From: Solanum dulcamara
Lineage: Eukaryota; Streptophyta; Magnoliopsida; Solanales; Solanaceae
DNA: 64,000 nt
Assembly (NCBI RefSeq): GCF_947179165.1
Contig: NC_077248.1
Location: forward strand, 54,669,732-54,733,731
Direction: 5' to 3'
The first letter of the stretch is position 1. Each line of letters starts with the position of its first letter. The notes under the pieces are model-generated. The model was not told the origin of the DNA and searched no databases. It worked only from the letters and a program-made list of their open reading frames with translations. Positions 1 through 11,250 of this stretch are shown piece by piece. The position numbers were made by a program, and so were the translations under genes.

Positions 1-509
1 TTGTTATTATTTCCTATTTTATGTCCTAGATGTCTTGCTAGTTTCCCTAATATATTATTTCAAGATTTCAAATTTATAACAGGTTCAAAATGCAAGGTAT
101 ATACATATATATGTCATACATACAAGATATTATTTTATTTTATTTTATTTTTAAATTAATTTTTACTATACTTGATGTATTACTTTGTTACATATAACAT
201 ATTTTTATATAGCTACTATCCCTTTTATCAATGCTATTTTCATTTTTCTGTAAACTCTTACACCTTAATACACATTATTTCACTACATATATATCTATTA
301 TCATGTTTTCCCTACACGTAAATAAAATAATAAGATCTTATAAGCTTCAAACAACATATATATGCATAATTTATTTTATAAATATATGTGAGACCATAAA
401 CTTTACATAATGTTTCAACAATTTTTTACTATTTTTTATTTATGAAAACTCTATTTTATCAATTTTTTGCTCAAATTATATTTACTATACAATACACATA
501 TGGCTATAT
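1..509. other. AT-rich DNA, no gene seen
   Basis: Very AT-rich sequence with short runs of T and A and no open frame of useful length. I see no terminal repeats, coding motifs or RNA genes. It may be decayed transposon DNA, but nothing in it shows which. Confidence 0.5.
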
Positions 510-1055
510 GTGACACCCATCTATTGTCTTTTATTTATTTATTTTACATCTTAATTCTAGATAATAAAGTAACAAATTCTCATGTCCTTCTAACTCAATA
601 TTTATAGAGAGATTATAATTTTTTCACATATGTCAAACATATGTTTATTACAAATATATTATTATTAATTTTTTATTTTTTATTATAGACGTATATATGA
701 CATAACTTGTATTTTCACCATTTTCTCAAAATTAATAAAAACTTTTCTTGTTAATATTTTCTAAAGCAAATAAATGAATAAATATCCCTAATCATTTTTT
801 TAAAACTAAATTTAAGGACTATCTTCGGATAGGCTCTGAGAGATGCTTAATAACTTTCCATCGAGTAACCAAACCCTTAACTAGAATCTCACTGGTTTCA
901 CAAAGCAAAATAGAGTTTACATTTATAATTTTCAAAAGTAGGTTTCCTAATATTTTTCTTAAAATTAGGTGGCGACTCTAAACAAATTTCAAAAGCAGAG
1001 ACATAGCCATTTTATGTTGTGAACTATTTCGACCAATCCAAAAATGGGGTGAGAC
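510..1055 (+). repeat. Possible Tat/Ogre-like LTR end and primer-site remnant
   Basis: The stretch opens with TGTGACACCC, a common start for Ogre-type LTRs. It later holds a segment resembling the end of Tat/Ogre LTRs: GGTGGCGACTC at about 969-979, which fits a tRNA-Arg type primer site, and an AATCCAAAAATGGGG segment near 1034-1048. The recognition is from memory of the family and no second LTR is in the window. It stops abruptly at the copia coding remnant, so it is a fragment joined to another element. Confidence 0.3.
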
Positions 1056-1060
1056 ACTTG

Positions 1061-1800
1061 ATGCCAAGGTGAATGATACTCCAATAGCCACCACAACAAA
1101 ACTTGATCATGATGAAACCAGTTCTGCTGTTGGTGACACAAAATACAGAGGAATGATTGGATCTTTATTATATCTCACAGCCAGCAGAAGTGACATATTG
1201 TTCAGTGTGGGACTATGTGCACGCTTTCAATCATGTCCAAAGGAGTCACATATGAAGGCTGTCAAACGAATTCTTCAATATCTCAAAGGAACTCTGAACC
1301 TGGTCCTCTGGTACCCTATAGGTGACTCTTTTGATCTAATTGGTTTTGCTGATTCAAATTATGCCGGATATCTCATAGACAGGAAAAGCACTTCAGGAAT
1401 GGACCACTTCCTTGGATCATGCCTAGTATCTTGGGCGACACGCAAGCAAAACTCGGTTGCCTTGTCCACCGATGAAGTCGAATATGTGGCTGCAGCTTTA
1501 TGATGTGCCCAGCTTCTATGGATCAAGCAACAACTCTTGGACTATGGAATTAAGGTAGGCTGCATACCTATCATGTGCAACAACACCAGTGTAGTTAACA
1601 TGGCTAAGAACCCGGTTCATCATAAGCTAACTAAGCACATTGATGTGTGCCATCACTTTCTTCGGGACAATGTTGAAAAATGAAACATTATTATGACCTT
1701 CTGCAAAAATGAGGACCAGGTTGCTGACATCTTCACCAAGGAGCTAGGACGAGATCATATCAAGAAAAACCATTTGGCATTGGGCCTAATCTACCAATAA
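1061..1800 (+). pseudogene. Copia pol C-terminal remnant (RT tail and RNase H)
   Basis: The frame starts inside pol. KYRGMIGSLLYLTASRSDI is the conserved copia segment just after the reverse transcriptase palm. The RNase H part follows, with GFADSNYAGYLIDRKSTSG (family norm: ADSDYAG..DRKSTSG), SWATRKQNSVALSTDEVEYVA (usually STAEAEYVA), MCNNTSVVNMAKNPVHH and the end motif DQVADIFTKEL. TGA codons at 1501 and 1681 break the frame, so no working protein is possible. It would have degraded the RNA strand of the RNA/DNA hybrid. The natural stop is TAA at 1798-1800. No start codon of its own is expected, since this is the end of a polyprotein cut off on its left. Confidence 0.85.
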
Positions 1801-2329
1801 GAGTTCCTTCACACTCTTCTCTTTATCTTAAAATGTAAATGAGTAAAGATCGCCTGTTCATTGTCATAGACTCATACTAAGATCACATACTGTACTATCT
1901 GCTGATATTCCCCTTAGTTTCCACAAGTATAGGCCAATTACAAGGTTGAAAACATGCTAACACCAGTTGTCAACACAAATACAGGTTAGCACTCATACTC
2001 ACAATATACATTTATGAGAATAATGCTATGTCTAGTACCCTCACATTTAATTTTCCTTAAAAACTGAGGAACCTGGTTCCCTTCCATTCTTCATCATTTT
2101 TTTTACAAAGTTTTTTTCCTGGAGGGATGATGACTTTGTTTTCCTCTCTCCCACTTATTTTTTTTTTGAATTCAAACCGTCATACCCCTATCACATTCAT
2201 TGTAAGCCCCATCAATCATTTATATCACTTCCATTACCTCAACTGTCACTACAACTGCAAACCACATGCTCTTCTTCATCTTTTCATTTCCATCTCCAAA
2301 ATTTTCCACTCACTGTACCAATTCTCAAT
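1801..2329 (+). other. Spacer between copia pol and the envelope-like ORF
   Basis: About 530 bases without a convincing gene. The last third is pyrimidine-rich (T runs near 2097-2166) and leads to the ATG at 2330. In SIRE elements the envelope-like ORF follows pol after a similar gap. The short frame at 2127-2333 has a composition explained by the pyrimidine tracts, and I do not treat it as a gene. Confidence 0.5.
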
Positions 2330-4145
2330 ATGAATCCACTGGTTTCTTACTCTAATGATGACGAAACTGCTTCGTCACAGAGGAAACGTTCCCCATCTCC
2401 TGTATAAAGGGCTCCGTCCTCTCTCCCACCGCTCACCACTTCTCCGATGGCAACATCTCAGGGGGGAATTTCCCCCTTCTCGCCTACATCACCATCTCCT
2501 CATGCTTCTTCGGTGTTGGTAAGCCTAGCGAAACCCTCTCCTAACAAATAAGTATTATCGCCCCCATTTAAGGGTTTCTCTCCCGAAGACTCTCCTCTTC
2601 AAACTCCTCCTGCAGAACCCTCTCCCTTAATAGACACCCCGGCCACGACAATACCTCATTTGTCCTCCTCAATTCCACCCTTCACCCCGTCGCCTTCACC
2701 CTATTCTCACCCTCTCAACTTACTGTTCCTATATCCCTACCCATCACCAAACCCTATCGCTGCCCTCCCTCTACATCTCAAACCCTTAACATCTCCTCTT
2801 CTCCTCAATCCGCACCTCTTTCTCTCCATTATTTGCCCTCATCTCCCTCCTTTTTCCCAAGAACCCCTGGTTTCCAATGATGACATTCCCCTCACCCAGG
2901 AAATATATTTCAGTCAAGCGAGTTAGACTGTGTACTCCGTTCACACGTAGTAAAAGGGTGGTGGAAGAATCAAAGGTTGTGGAATCTAGTCGAAAGAGGA
3001 ATCGAACTAAGGGTAAGTCTCCACTTGAACCCTCTTACTCACCAGTTCATCTTCCATCCAGTGCTGACGACGCATATGATTCTGTACTCTCTGAAATTTC
3101 CCCATCCCCACTAAGATAAATAAAAACTTTGCTAAATTCTTGGCTATAGGAAAGGACATGTATTTTTCTTCAAAGGTTGTTCTACGTGGAAGGGTTATAG
3201 ACTAGAGGTTAGGGAGTTTCCCTTTGTTAAAATATTGCTCCAAAAATTAACTTTTCAAGGATGGGAACACCTATTTATTTATACTACCCTAGAGATCCAC
3301 GAAAATGAGGTGGTTGAATTTTACACAAATCTTACTGTCCTTGAGGATAATGTTGTTACCTCTATGGTAAAAAGAGTAGAGCTTGTGTTTGATCATATTC
3401 ACTTGGGTGAAATTTTGAAAGTTCCCATTGCTAGATTGACTGAGTATGTTTGGAAAAAGGATGAAGGTTGTCTGCTCACTGCAATATTTACACAGGGACG
3501 TGTTACAAATCACCCTAGAAAGGTCCTCAAGGGGGGAAATGCATCCCTTTCATAAGTTTCTTTATAAAGTTGTTCACAAGGTGTGGCTCCAAGGGGTGAA
3601 CGCAGGCATGAGGCTACGTTCAGAGATATGGGCATTGCCCATGCCCTGGATCAGGAGGAACCAATCAACTAGTCTGTCCTGATTATTTGCAATATGAAAA
3701 GGGTGTCTGATCCTAAACCTGGTCCTCATCAGTTGGCATTTGGTAATTTTCTTACCCTGGTCTTTGCTGCATTTGGTGTGCCTTTGCAAAATAGGAAGGT
3801 GATAATAAAAAATGATATGATTGATCAAAATACTCTGGCTGAGTGTGATTGTCTGCCTATGGTGAATCAGTCTTGAGCACCTGCTCCTCGGATTGTGGGT
3901 CATGTTGCTCAACTGATGGCTGAATTCAATCTGGTGAAAGATCAAAATGCTAGTTTCAAGGTGGATAATGATGCCTTAAGATGGACCTGGTGGATTCACA
4001 TGATGAGGTGGCTGCCTTGAAGGAGAAGATGATTCATCAATAATTGGATAATAATACTCGTATGGATAGGCTACTCCAACTCATCACCCAAATCCCCTCC
4101 TCCTCTGCTCTGACTTCTTCACCAGCCAAGACTTCCTCTTCTTAG
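2330..4145 (+). pseudogene. Envelope-like ORF of SIRE-type copia element, broken
   Basis: ATG at 2330 opens a Ser/Pro-rich N-terminus. It is followed by a basic stretch (RSKRVVEESKVVESSRKRNR, about 2950-3003) and then a conserved block (about 3235-3690) including LQKLTFQGWEHLF, VVEFYTNLTVL and VELVFDHIHLGEILKVP. That block resembles the plant retroelement region usually labelled envelope-like or putative plant transposon protein. Near the end are heptad-like segments (AQLMAEFNLVKDQNASF and ALKEKMIHQ) that could form a coiled coil, then a Ser-rich tail ending at TAG 4143-4145. The function is unproven for the whole family; no clear signal peptide or fusion peptide is seen. An in-frame TAA near 2405, other stops and several frame changes (about 2925, 3540, 3990) make it a pseudogene. 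Confidence 0.65.
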
Positions 4146-4524
4146 TTTCATATTCAGATCCTCAGTTTATTTTGGTTCTAACTGTGCAGGATGCTTGATA
4201 ACTAATTCTTATTTATGGACATATTGTGTAGGTGCCTTATTAAGGCTTTGTGACTGTGCTTTCCTATCTTGTTCAACAACTGTTTGCTATATGTGTATCC
4301 TTGTTATGGAATGTTTTGGATGGCTAATATCATTAGATTTGGTGTCTTCCTTGGTCTATTTTAGTCTTGAACTGTTGGTCCCTTATGACCTTGGTCTTGT
4401 TCTTGTGTATGTCATGTTGTTGTCTTACTTATTTTCTTTTTTTGATGTCAAAAGGGGGAAGTTGTTTGGATTGGGAATAGGTACAAGTATGGTTTCATAA
4501 AGATGGAGTTAATTTGTCATCATC
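4146..4524 (+). other. Copia 3' untranslated region
   Basis: T-rich sequence between the stop of the envelope-like ORF and the polypurine tract. A 101-codon frame at 4195-4500 is rich in Leu, Phe and Val because of the T content, and has no recognisable motif. I read the stretch as the untranslated 3' part of the element. Confidence 0.5.
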
Positions 4525-4537
4525 AAAAAGGGAGAAA
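4525..4537 (+). promoter_or_regulatory. Polypurine tract of copia element
   Basis: AAAAAGGGAGAAA lies directly before the LTR start TG at 4539. It follows GTCATCATC, an arrangement typical of SIRE elements. It would prime plus-strand DNA synthesis. Confidence 0.8.
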
Positions 4538-4538
4538 T

Positions 4539-5290
4539 TGATGACCCAACAATGTTCTGAGTTTTGATACTGACAAAGTGAACCAGGTTCATACACGTTG
4601 AAGGACATAAAGATTAAAACACAAGGGCTAGAGCAAAAAGGAAATAAAAGACAAAAGCACACCAAATAAGGAAAGCAACATAATGAAGACTCCTATAATG
4701 AAGACTCCTAAAAGGAAAAGAATTGGGTGGACAAATAATTTTTCAAATAGTACTCAATTAGGTTTACTTTTGCAAACACTATAAAAGGAAGCTGCATCAC
4801 TAATTGTAGAAGTTTTTGCAAATCTGATATTGAATTTCTCAAGCAAAGGCAAGGCAGCGTTTCAAGAGCAAAACATTGAAGAAAGAAGAACTAAAGTTAG
4901 ATTTTCTTTCTGAAAGTTAATTCATGTGTTTGAACTCTACTTAGAATATTATTGAGTTATAATTTTCTAAGGTAGAAAGTAAGGCTTGTAACAAGAAGTG
5001 TGTTTGACTTCTTGGAGAGTTTGAGTTGCGATTATAGTTAATCGTTAGAGTTAGTTCTTTAATTATTGAGTTGTAATCTAAACTGCTCTTTGAAAGTTAG
5101 TGAAGTTTGGTGGAAATCCTACGAGGTCTAGGTTGTGATTTTTCTTCCCTTGAGCAAGGAGGTTTTCCACAGTAAATTCTGTGTCTTGTCTTTACTGTTT
5201 ACGTTCATATTACTAGTTCAAGAACCTGATTCTTAAAATTGTTAGGTAGTGTAGCTTTCTTCAGTTACTACTGAGTAGTCAGAATCGGCA
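4539..5290 (+). repeat. 3' LTR of SIRE-like copia element
   Basis: It starts TGATGACCC right after the polypurine tract and contains a TATA box at 4780. A stretch typical of SIRE LTRs follows near 5152-5205 (CTTGAGCAAGGAGGTTTTCC). The right edge at ...CGGCA (5290) is inferred, since no second LTR is present for comparison. About 750 bp is within the usual range for such LTRs. Confidence 0.65.
4780..4787 (+). promoter_or_regulatory. TATA box in copia LTR
   Basis: TATAAAAG lies about 240 bp inside the LTR and is followed by GC-richer sequence. It is a likely core promoter for element transcription, and in a 3' LTR it would read outward into flanking DNA. Confidence 0.55.
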
Positions 5291-5292
5291 TC

Positions 5293-5453
5293 GTCAAATC
5301 CAAACTTTGATTATTTTTAAGACCATCATTTTCCCTACTCCTACATCCACCATCCTTGTAATCATGTATAACATTGGGAGTCCACTGATGGTACTCTTCA
5401 TTGGGGGTTTCACTTTCTTCACAATGCGAGGTACTCGTTATTGTTGGCCATAA
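5293..5453 (-). other. Unrecognised open reading stretch next to copia LTR
   Basis: On the minus strand a frame stays open for about 50 codons from a possible splice acceptor (TTTTACACAG) at about 5454. It contains CEESETPNEEYHQWTPNVI and VIHDYKDGGCRSREND, then runs into the LTR border. Composition is protein-like (acidic and polar), unlike the AT-rich surroundings. I do not recognise a family; it could be an exon piece of a host gene cut by the insertion, or chance. Confidence 0.25.
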
Positions 5454-6512
5454 CTGTGTAAAACAAACTCAAACAAGTTAGCGAAAAGGTAAATCAAAAG
5501 ATCCATCAACACTTCTCCAATCCACTCGATGAGTGTCAAAATGTATATCCTTAAATTGGTACAGTTGAATTTGTACAGTTTAAGGACTCGTGGATTGTAA
5601 TGATCAAATAACTAGTTTGTGATGAATCAACTTTCATAATAAATATAATTTTATGTTAGAACTTAAATGATAAATGATAATTCAAGTTGGTGGATGCGAC
5701 TTTACTTGAGTTTGAAGATTTGGGAGTAAAATTCAAATTTCACTAGTTATACATATTTTGACTAATATTTCGATATTTTGCTTGACATCCAAATAAATTT
5801 CACGATCAAACTACTATTTGCAAATTTTGACTTCATTTTTACTAATACTAAAAAAGTATATATTTCATGGTTGTCTGAGTAATAAGGTTTATCTGAAAAA
5901 ACCATTTACTAAGTTAGAGGAATAAAGATGGTTGAAAGAGAGAATAATTCTACAACACGAAGTCCTAACATCCCAACAAAGGAAGGTTATGGACCCCATA
6001 GTAGTTGGCTTCAAAAAAAGATAACAAATTTCTAATCTAATAAATCAAATACATTATGGTTAAATTTCAAATTGAAAATCGTAAAAATTAAATTAATGAT
6101 ATGCATCTAAATTCATGCCCCTACCCTTAGTGACTCTTGGAAAATGCCAACAAAGCAAGGAAACAAGACATCAAAGAATCCATTCTTATGGTTGGTTAGG
6201 TTCCACACATGCATATGCCCAGGTCCATTTAAAATCTTACCTAACTTTGGGACATCCCACATTATAACCACAAGGGATCCATTTAAGTCAACTAGACTTC
6301 TGAAATTAAATAAAAAGGAAGATTTAATGCAACACATGCAAAGGAATAGGATGGTACCAATTCTTGATGGTTTCATAAGACAGTGGACCTCTTGAATTCT
6401 GATAGTCATTTTCACGTCTTGTCGCAATGACTGATATGAACGCAGACAACACTATTACCATGGTTGAATAACATAATCAATTTTTTTTCAGAATCGATTT
6501 TTTATTTTATAG
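5454..6512. other. AT-rich DNA, two overlapping opposite ORFs of unclear meaning
   Basis: Mostly AT-rich. At 6113-6427 the composition is more balanced and both strands have an open frame of 83-104 codons. The minus frame includes GHMHVWNLTNHKNGFFDV and hydrophobic parts, but neither frame matches a family I know. It could be a decayed promoter or transcript piece. Nothing else is supported. Confidence 0.35.
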
Positions 6513-6532
6513 TTTACTTTTCTATAAGGATA

Positions 6533-6590
6533 AAAAGGGGCAGCCCGGTGCACTAAAGCTCCCGCTATGCGCGGGGTCCGGGGAAGGGCC
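6533..6590 (-). mobile_element. 5'-truncated Au SINE (3' end only)
   Basis: Read on the minus strand, the 58 bases begin GGCCCTTCCCCGGACCCCGC, pass AGTGCACCGGGCTGCCCC and finish in TTTT. This is the 3' end of the Au SINE family found across flowering plants. The pol III promoter half is missing. A perfect 20 bp direct repeat flanks it (6513-6532 and 6591-6610, starting TTTACTTTTC), as expected for target-primed reverse transcription with 5' truncation. It stands out as a GC-rich island in AT-rich DNA. Confidence 0.85.
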
Positions 6591-6610
6591 TTTACTTTTC
6601 TATAAGGATA

Positions 6611-8439
6611 TTCTACTTAATTGTAACAATAGTGACAATCATTATAGTGGTAAACTTTTTATAAAATTATCTCTCTATAATATTAATACTCTAATATTGT
6701 GTGACAATATTCTGTTAAAAATATATTATGTATAAAAATAAAATATTAAATATTTATAATATCATCATTAATGTCATGCACATATGGTCATAATTTCACG
6801 AGAATAGGCCACTGATATTTGCTTTTTTTTATATTCATACTCTTTTTTTTTGGATTAAATTAATTAACAAATGCATTCTTTTTTCTTAATATTCTTTTTT
6901 CTTGATTAAATTAATTATTAGTATACATATACAACATCTTACTATAATAGTCAGAGAATTATGATAGATAAACACTGTCACTATAACAAGATTTGACAGT
7001 AATAACAAGATCTGACAGTAATATCTTTTAAGTATTGTGAGTATGCCATACAACTATAAACTATATACAAAGCGCTAAGAAAGGAGTAGTAGAATTTTCT
7101 TGCAAGTAAAACCATATATCATAGAATTCTAGAGATGTTAAGTTGAACATTTATAGATATGTTGGACCTGTTTTTCCTGACATAACACACACATATATAT
7201 GTATGTTTACCTTGTGAACCACTATATTTGCGGTACTGTATTATCTTGTTTATTAGTTATGTAGCTAAAGAAGTTTATTGATTGAACAAAAAATATTATT
7301 GATGAGTTTCCGCTAGCACTTGTCTCAATTTTGATTATGTTAAGAAAGTGTTCTTATTACAATAATAATGTGAAGTAGTTGAGCAATTGATTTGGGTAGG
7401 TCTATAATGATAAGATGCATACGATTCTTCATCGTTAAGTAAAGGTTGTTCGAGCACTAAAGTATGAAAAAAATATTGTTAGGTAGTGCTTTTTTCTTTA
7501 AATAAGTTCTATGCGGCACAAATTCAAATTAATTGAGACTTCGATAAAAATATCAAATATCAAATGAAAAATCAAAAAAGTAATCTATACACTATAGTTT
7601 TTATACCACTTAATTTCTTTGGTAAATTTATTATGGGTGTGTTCGGTGTCACACCGCTTTTTTCACAAAAAAAACAATATATATTTTAAGTTCGAAGGGA
7701 TTTTCAATAATGAAAGTGACAAAATTGTGTTTAAAAGAAGAAATTTATCAAAATTAAGGAACTTCACTTGACAATGAGTTCTGGTGTGTCAAATTACTGT
7801 TGAAAACATTTATCCTTTTCGAAATGATTTTGACTCCAAAATAGTTCATCAACGACAAAATCCTGATTAAAGAATTCTATTTATTGATTTCAAACAATTA
7901 ATACAAAAGAACGAGTTTTGGATGAGCTTTTGTTCTTAAAGGGAGTTCGCCAAAGGTAATAACTAGGTATCTTCGAATTTTGTGGTTTAATATGACCATT
8001 TTATTGACTCATATTGGCTTTAATGAAAACTCAATAAAATAAAACTCATAAATAATCAAACGCTCACACAAAAAAAGTTTAAAATAATACCCAAATATTA
8101 CGGCCCGAAATAAAAAGAAGTCATAATAAACCTATACTATCCTATGCTAACTTATTTTGTCTTCCCCGTTGTCCGAGAGTCTTCCATGAGAGAAATGAAT
8201 ACATAAGATTTTGCGAGTAATCAATCAAACATTCCAGCAATTAAAGGAGCCTAGTGTTTGAATATCAAAACCATTCTCATTTCAACATTTTTATTAACAG
8301 ACCTACTCTTACAGATCCAACTAAACCAGTTAACACTTAAAGCTCAATTGTTTTTAAATAAGCCCATCTCTCATGCCCCATAAATTGATTTTTTTGTTTT
8401 GGTAGATTTTTTAGGGATCACGTAGTGTAGAGGGCTAAC
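6611..8439. other. AT-rich DNA, no gene seen
   Basis: About 1.8 kb of AT-rich sequence without a coding frame above background, RNA gene or clear terminal repeats. A short inverted motif (GGTGTCACACC) occurs near 7646-7656. No support for a specific element. Confidence 0.45.
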
Positions 8440-8968
8440 TATCATTTCTATCCTTTTTCAATTTACAGAAATCCCTTAGGAAAAATGACACGAATTAGCA
8501 AACACATATTAGTTAATTAGTATACATAGCTATATTTTAAGTTAATTTTCACTCGTAGCAAACATTTTTTTAGTAATTAATACACATAGCTATAGTATAG
8601 TATAAATTCAGAATTTGTTTGAATAAATTTAGAATTTTCTAATTGAATAAATGCAGATTTTGTATATGCTTACCCTATCATGTATATAATTATTATATTT
8701 ATACATTTGATTTGTATAAGTTCTGAAAAATCCCTAAAATGTATAAATACAGAATTTGTATATTGCCAGCGAATTATACAAATGAATATGTGAATTATAC
8801 AAACAACTGTTATAGCTATAGTTACAATTGTAATTACCTAAACTGTAACTATTTCGGCCTATTAAGATTTTTATAGTAGTTATTTGTAAAAAAATTCCAA
8901 TCCCTTAAAAGCATGGTAATCTGGATATATTAATTTACTAATCCAGATACATTAATTAGAGTTTTATA
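8440..8968. repeat. AT-rich repeat-like block, possible MULE-type MITE
   Basis: The block has several TATAGCTATAG-like words (about 8525-8536, 8588-8598, 8809-8820) and many TTTGTATA/TATACAAA words in both orientations. Its right part reads GGCCTATTAAGATTTTTATAG before a TTTGTAAAAA end. Similar words recur at 13325-13400 and 16375-16430, which suggests a common repeat family. Terminal repeats are too diverged for me to set borders. Confidence 0.3.
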
Positions 8969-9420
8969 CACAACTAAAAAACTATCAAAAACGACGCAAA
9001 AAAGTGACGGAATGCGTCGCTTTTTTGGTCAAACTCAACGGAAGACCAAAAAAGCGACACAGTCACTTTCGTCGCTTTTTTGCTCAACGCTTTTGAAATA
9101 GCGATAGACAGGGCCGTAAAAAGCGATGAACTGCATCGCCCCTAATTTTTTTATTTAAAAAATATATATATATAAAAAAACGACGGACTCCGTCTTTTTA
9201 TTTTTTTTAAAAAAGAAATTATTTAATAAAAAGCGATGGACTTTTAGTCTCCGTCCATCGCTTTGTTTATACTGCTCTTCTTAAAATTTTACAGAAAAGC
9301 GACGGACAGGGTCCTGTAGTCCGTCGCTTTTTCTGGAAAATATATAAAAGAAAAACCAGAAAAGCGACAACCTAAAGGACCCTATCCGTCGCTTTTCTCC
9401 AACACTTTTGACAGCAGAAA
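8969..9420. repeat. CACTA subterminal repeat array (left)
   Basis: Repeats of GCGACGGAC and its complement GTCCGTCGC, often paired head-to-head over 20-60 bp (for example 9298-9331), separated by T- or A-rich spacers. Such arrays bind the DNA-binding transposase protein in the En/Spm system; binding here is inferred. Several copies are degenerate (GTGACGGA, GCGATGGA). Confidence 0.8.
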
Positions 9421-9637
9421 CCTGTAGTTTCTGCTACCCACCTGCAATCAAAATTCAAGTCAATTGTATTCAATTCAGCCATTCAAACACAAATAACAAC
9501 AAACACAATCCGCAAAATACATAATTACAAACATAATTAAATACTTAAAATGAATAAAATCATAGTTTAGAACGATTTAAAGTGTTTTAAAGTTAGCAAA
9601 AAAAATTCAAAATGTTCATAAACTAACATAGGGAATT

Positions 9638-10091
9638 CTAAGGACTATTTGCTATATATTCATCACTATCGTTGGAATCATCCGGAGTGGACCCTCTTGA
9701 ATAACGGGGCGGAGGCTGACGGACGAGGTTGAACACTTGTTCTTTAATTTTCTCAACTTGATCATTCATACTCTTTTGATCATCGATCCTTCTTTTCTCT
9801 GATTCTGCCAATGCGCGTGTAAGTTCTGTAATTTCTTGAGATATTGCAGCTATCTGAACCCCGTTAATGGCCTCGGCTTGATGTGATGATCCAATACCTT
9901 CTAAACCTGATTGGAGTCGTCGTACATTATTCCTAGACCCTATTCAATATATTTGGCCCTTGTGGCTGTCTCCAACCACTTTTTCTGTCCAAATTTGAGT
10001 GGATTGTTCAGGCGTTAGATGAACCGAATCTCCCATCTCACGTACGTGCCGCTCATAATCTTGCTGCATATTAGAAAATAAAAGTTATAAT

Positions 10092-10129
<38 letters not shown>

Positions 10130-11250
10130 TAAAATTTAGAATCAAAATATATTATATTATATCTTAAATAACTTACATAGGCTCGTTCGGCCCTTTCCTC
10201 CACCCACTCATCCAGATCCGACTCATTAGTCTTTTTCTTCACATGAGTCTTTTTAAAGATTTCATGACGATAGGGAGTGCGTCCCAATTCTTTTTCCTAT
10301 AAATAAAAATACAATTAATGAAATAATATTTTGTCAAATAATTTATTTCAGAAAATGAATTTAAACTTAAAATTTAAAAACCTTATCATCTCCCTCTGAA
10401 TCGTACCAACACTCTTTGCACCTTCGGTGTGCAACGAGCCATCCTTTAGGCTGGCTCTTGCTTTTTTCCATGATCGGACAAAGCCTTGAATTCTTCGGTA
10501 TCCCAATACCGACATAATTCTTCAAATATATGAGGCAGCATCCAACTCGAAGGTGCCCGATCATCCCTAGCTTTCTTTAGCCAGCTAGACAGTCTGACGC
10601 TCGCTTTTCTTTCAAAAGTGGTCGCAATGATCATATTGTACCTTGGCTCCCAGGTACATAAAGTCTGAAAAAAATGAATAACATTAAATAATTAGTTAAG
10701 TAAAGTATAGTAAAAATATTAAACGTAACTTAAAAAAATAGATTTAAACATATATATACCTTGAATTCATTAAACATTGCCTAGCGGATACTGTTTAGAA
10801 TCTCCCGCCAAGAGTGATAGGGCTCAACATATAGCTTCTTAACACTCTCCTGAAGAGCCCTATCAGCCTCCTTCCAAGGATGCCACCTGCAAGACACATA
10901 ATAAACATGTAATTATATCATCAATAAGTTATTAATGTAGAATAAATAAATAAATAAAATATTAAACTTACGAGGATTCATCAGGCTCAATCATGACTCT
11001 CCCAGGTCTGTCCCTCTGCCCAGGAGCTAACCCAGACACATCATGTACTGCCTCTGTTCTAGCAGCAGAAGAAGGTGTAGGTGATGTTGTAGGAGTGTCA
11101 GTCTCTACCCTAGAATCTCTAAGTCTCAGAGTAGATAATGAGGAGACTGAGATCGGGGAGATGGAGTAGAAGAAGATGATACTCTCGAGGGTCGAGCAAT
11201 AACCTCTGTGGGTAGCTAGTAGATCTGATCATATGAAGTATATCTGACAT
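9638..11250 (-). pseudogene. PttA/En/Spm plant transposase gene, multi-exon, broken
   Basis: Exons inferred on the minus strand: about 11250-10972, 10886-10760, 10664-10382, 10296-10177 and 10063-9638, mostly with GT/AG borders. Encoded segments in order: GLAPGQRDRPGRVMIEPDES; HPWKEADRALQESVKKLYVE; CTWEPRYNMIIATTFERKAS with SWMLPHIFEELCRYWDTEEF; EKELGRTPYRHEIFKKTHVK with WVEERAERAY; then a coiled-coil-like tail ITELTRALAESEKRRIDDQK ending ...DSDEYI and TAG at 9638-9640. This is the plant transposase PttA/En/Spm family (PF03004), a nuclear protein thought to bind element ends. Breaks: TAG after NSIR (exon 10886-10760), a one-base loss in an A run near 10468 that makes a frameshift, and TGA after GQIY in the last exon. 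The first exon upstream of 11250 is not resolved. Confidence 0.8.
10094..10123. repeat. (AT)n microsatellite in PttA intron
   Basis: About 14 AT units in the intron between the last two PttA exons. Confidence 0.85.

Larger units (their letters stand above)
1061..5290 (+). mobile_element. 3' half of a SIRE-like Ty1/copia retrotransposon
   Basis: In order the segment holds the end of the copia polyprotein (RNase H), a spacer, an envelope-like ORF, a polypurine tract and one LTR. That order, with an extra ORF between pol and the 3' LTR, is the mark of the SIRE/Maximus lineage. The 5' LTR, gag, protease, integrase and most of the reverse transcriptase are missing; the left border is a sharp joint with unrelated repeat DNA near 1055. 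The right LTR border at GGCA (5290) is inferred from the TG...CA rule and not from a second copy. Confidence 0.75.

Noticed and set aside
2127..2333. 68-codon plus-strand frame before the envelope-like ORF
   Set aside because: Composition follows pyrimidine and AC-rich sequence; no motif, and it ends where the envelope-like ATG begins.
4195..4500. 101-codon hydrophobic frame that looks like a membrane protein
   Set aside because: It lies in the T-rich 3' untranslated part of the copia element; Leu, Phe and Val content is what T richness gives.
6533..6590. GC-rich 58 bp as a tRNA or small RNA gene
   Set aside because: No cloverleaf and no A or B box; it fits the Au SINE 3' end with target duplication.
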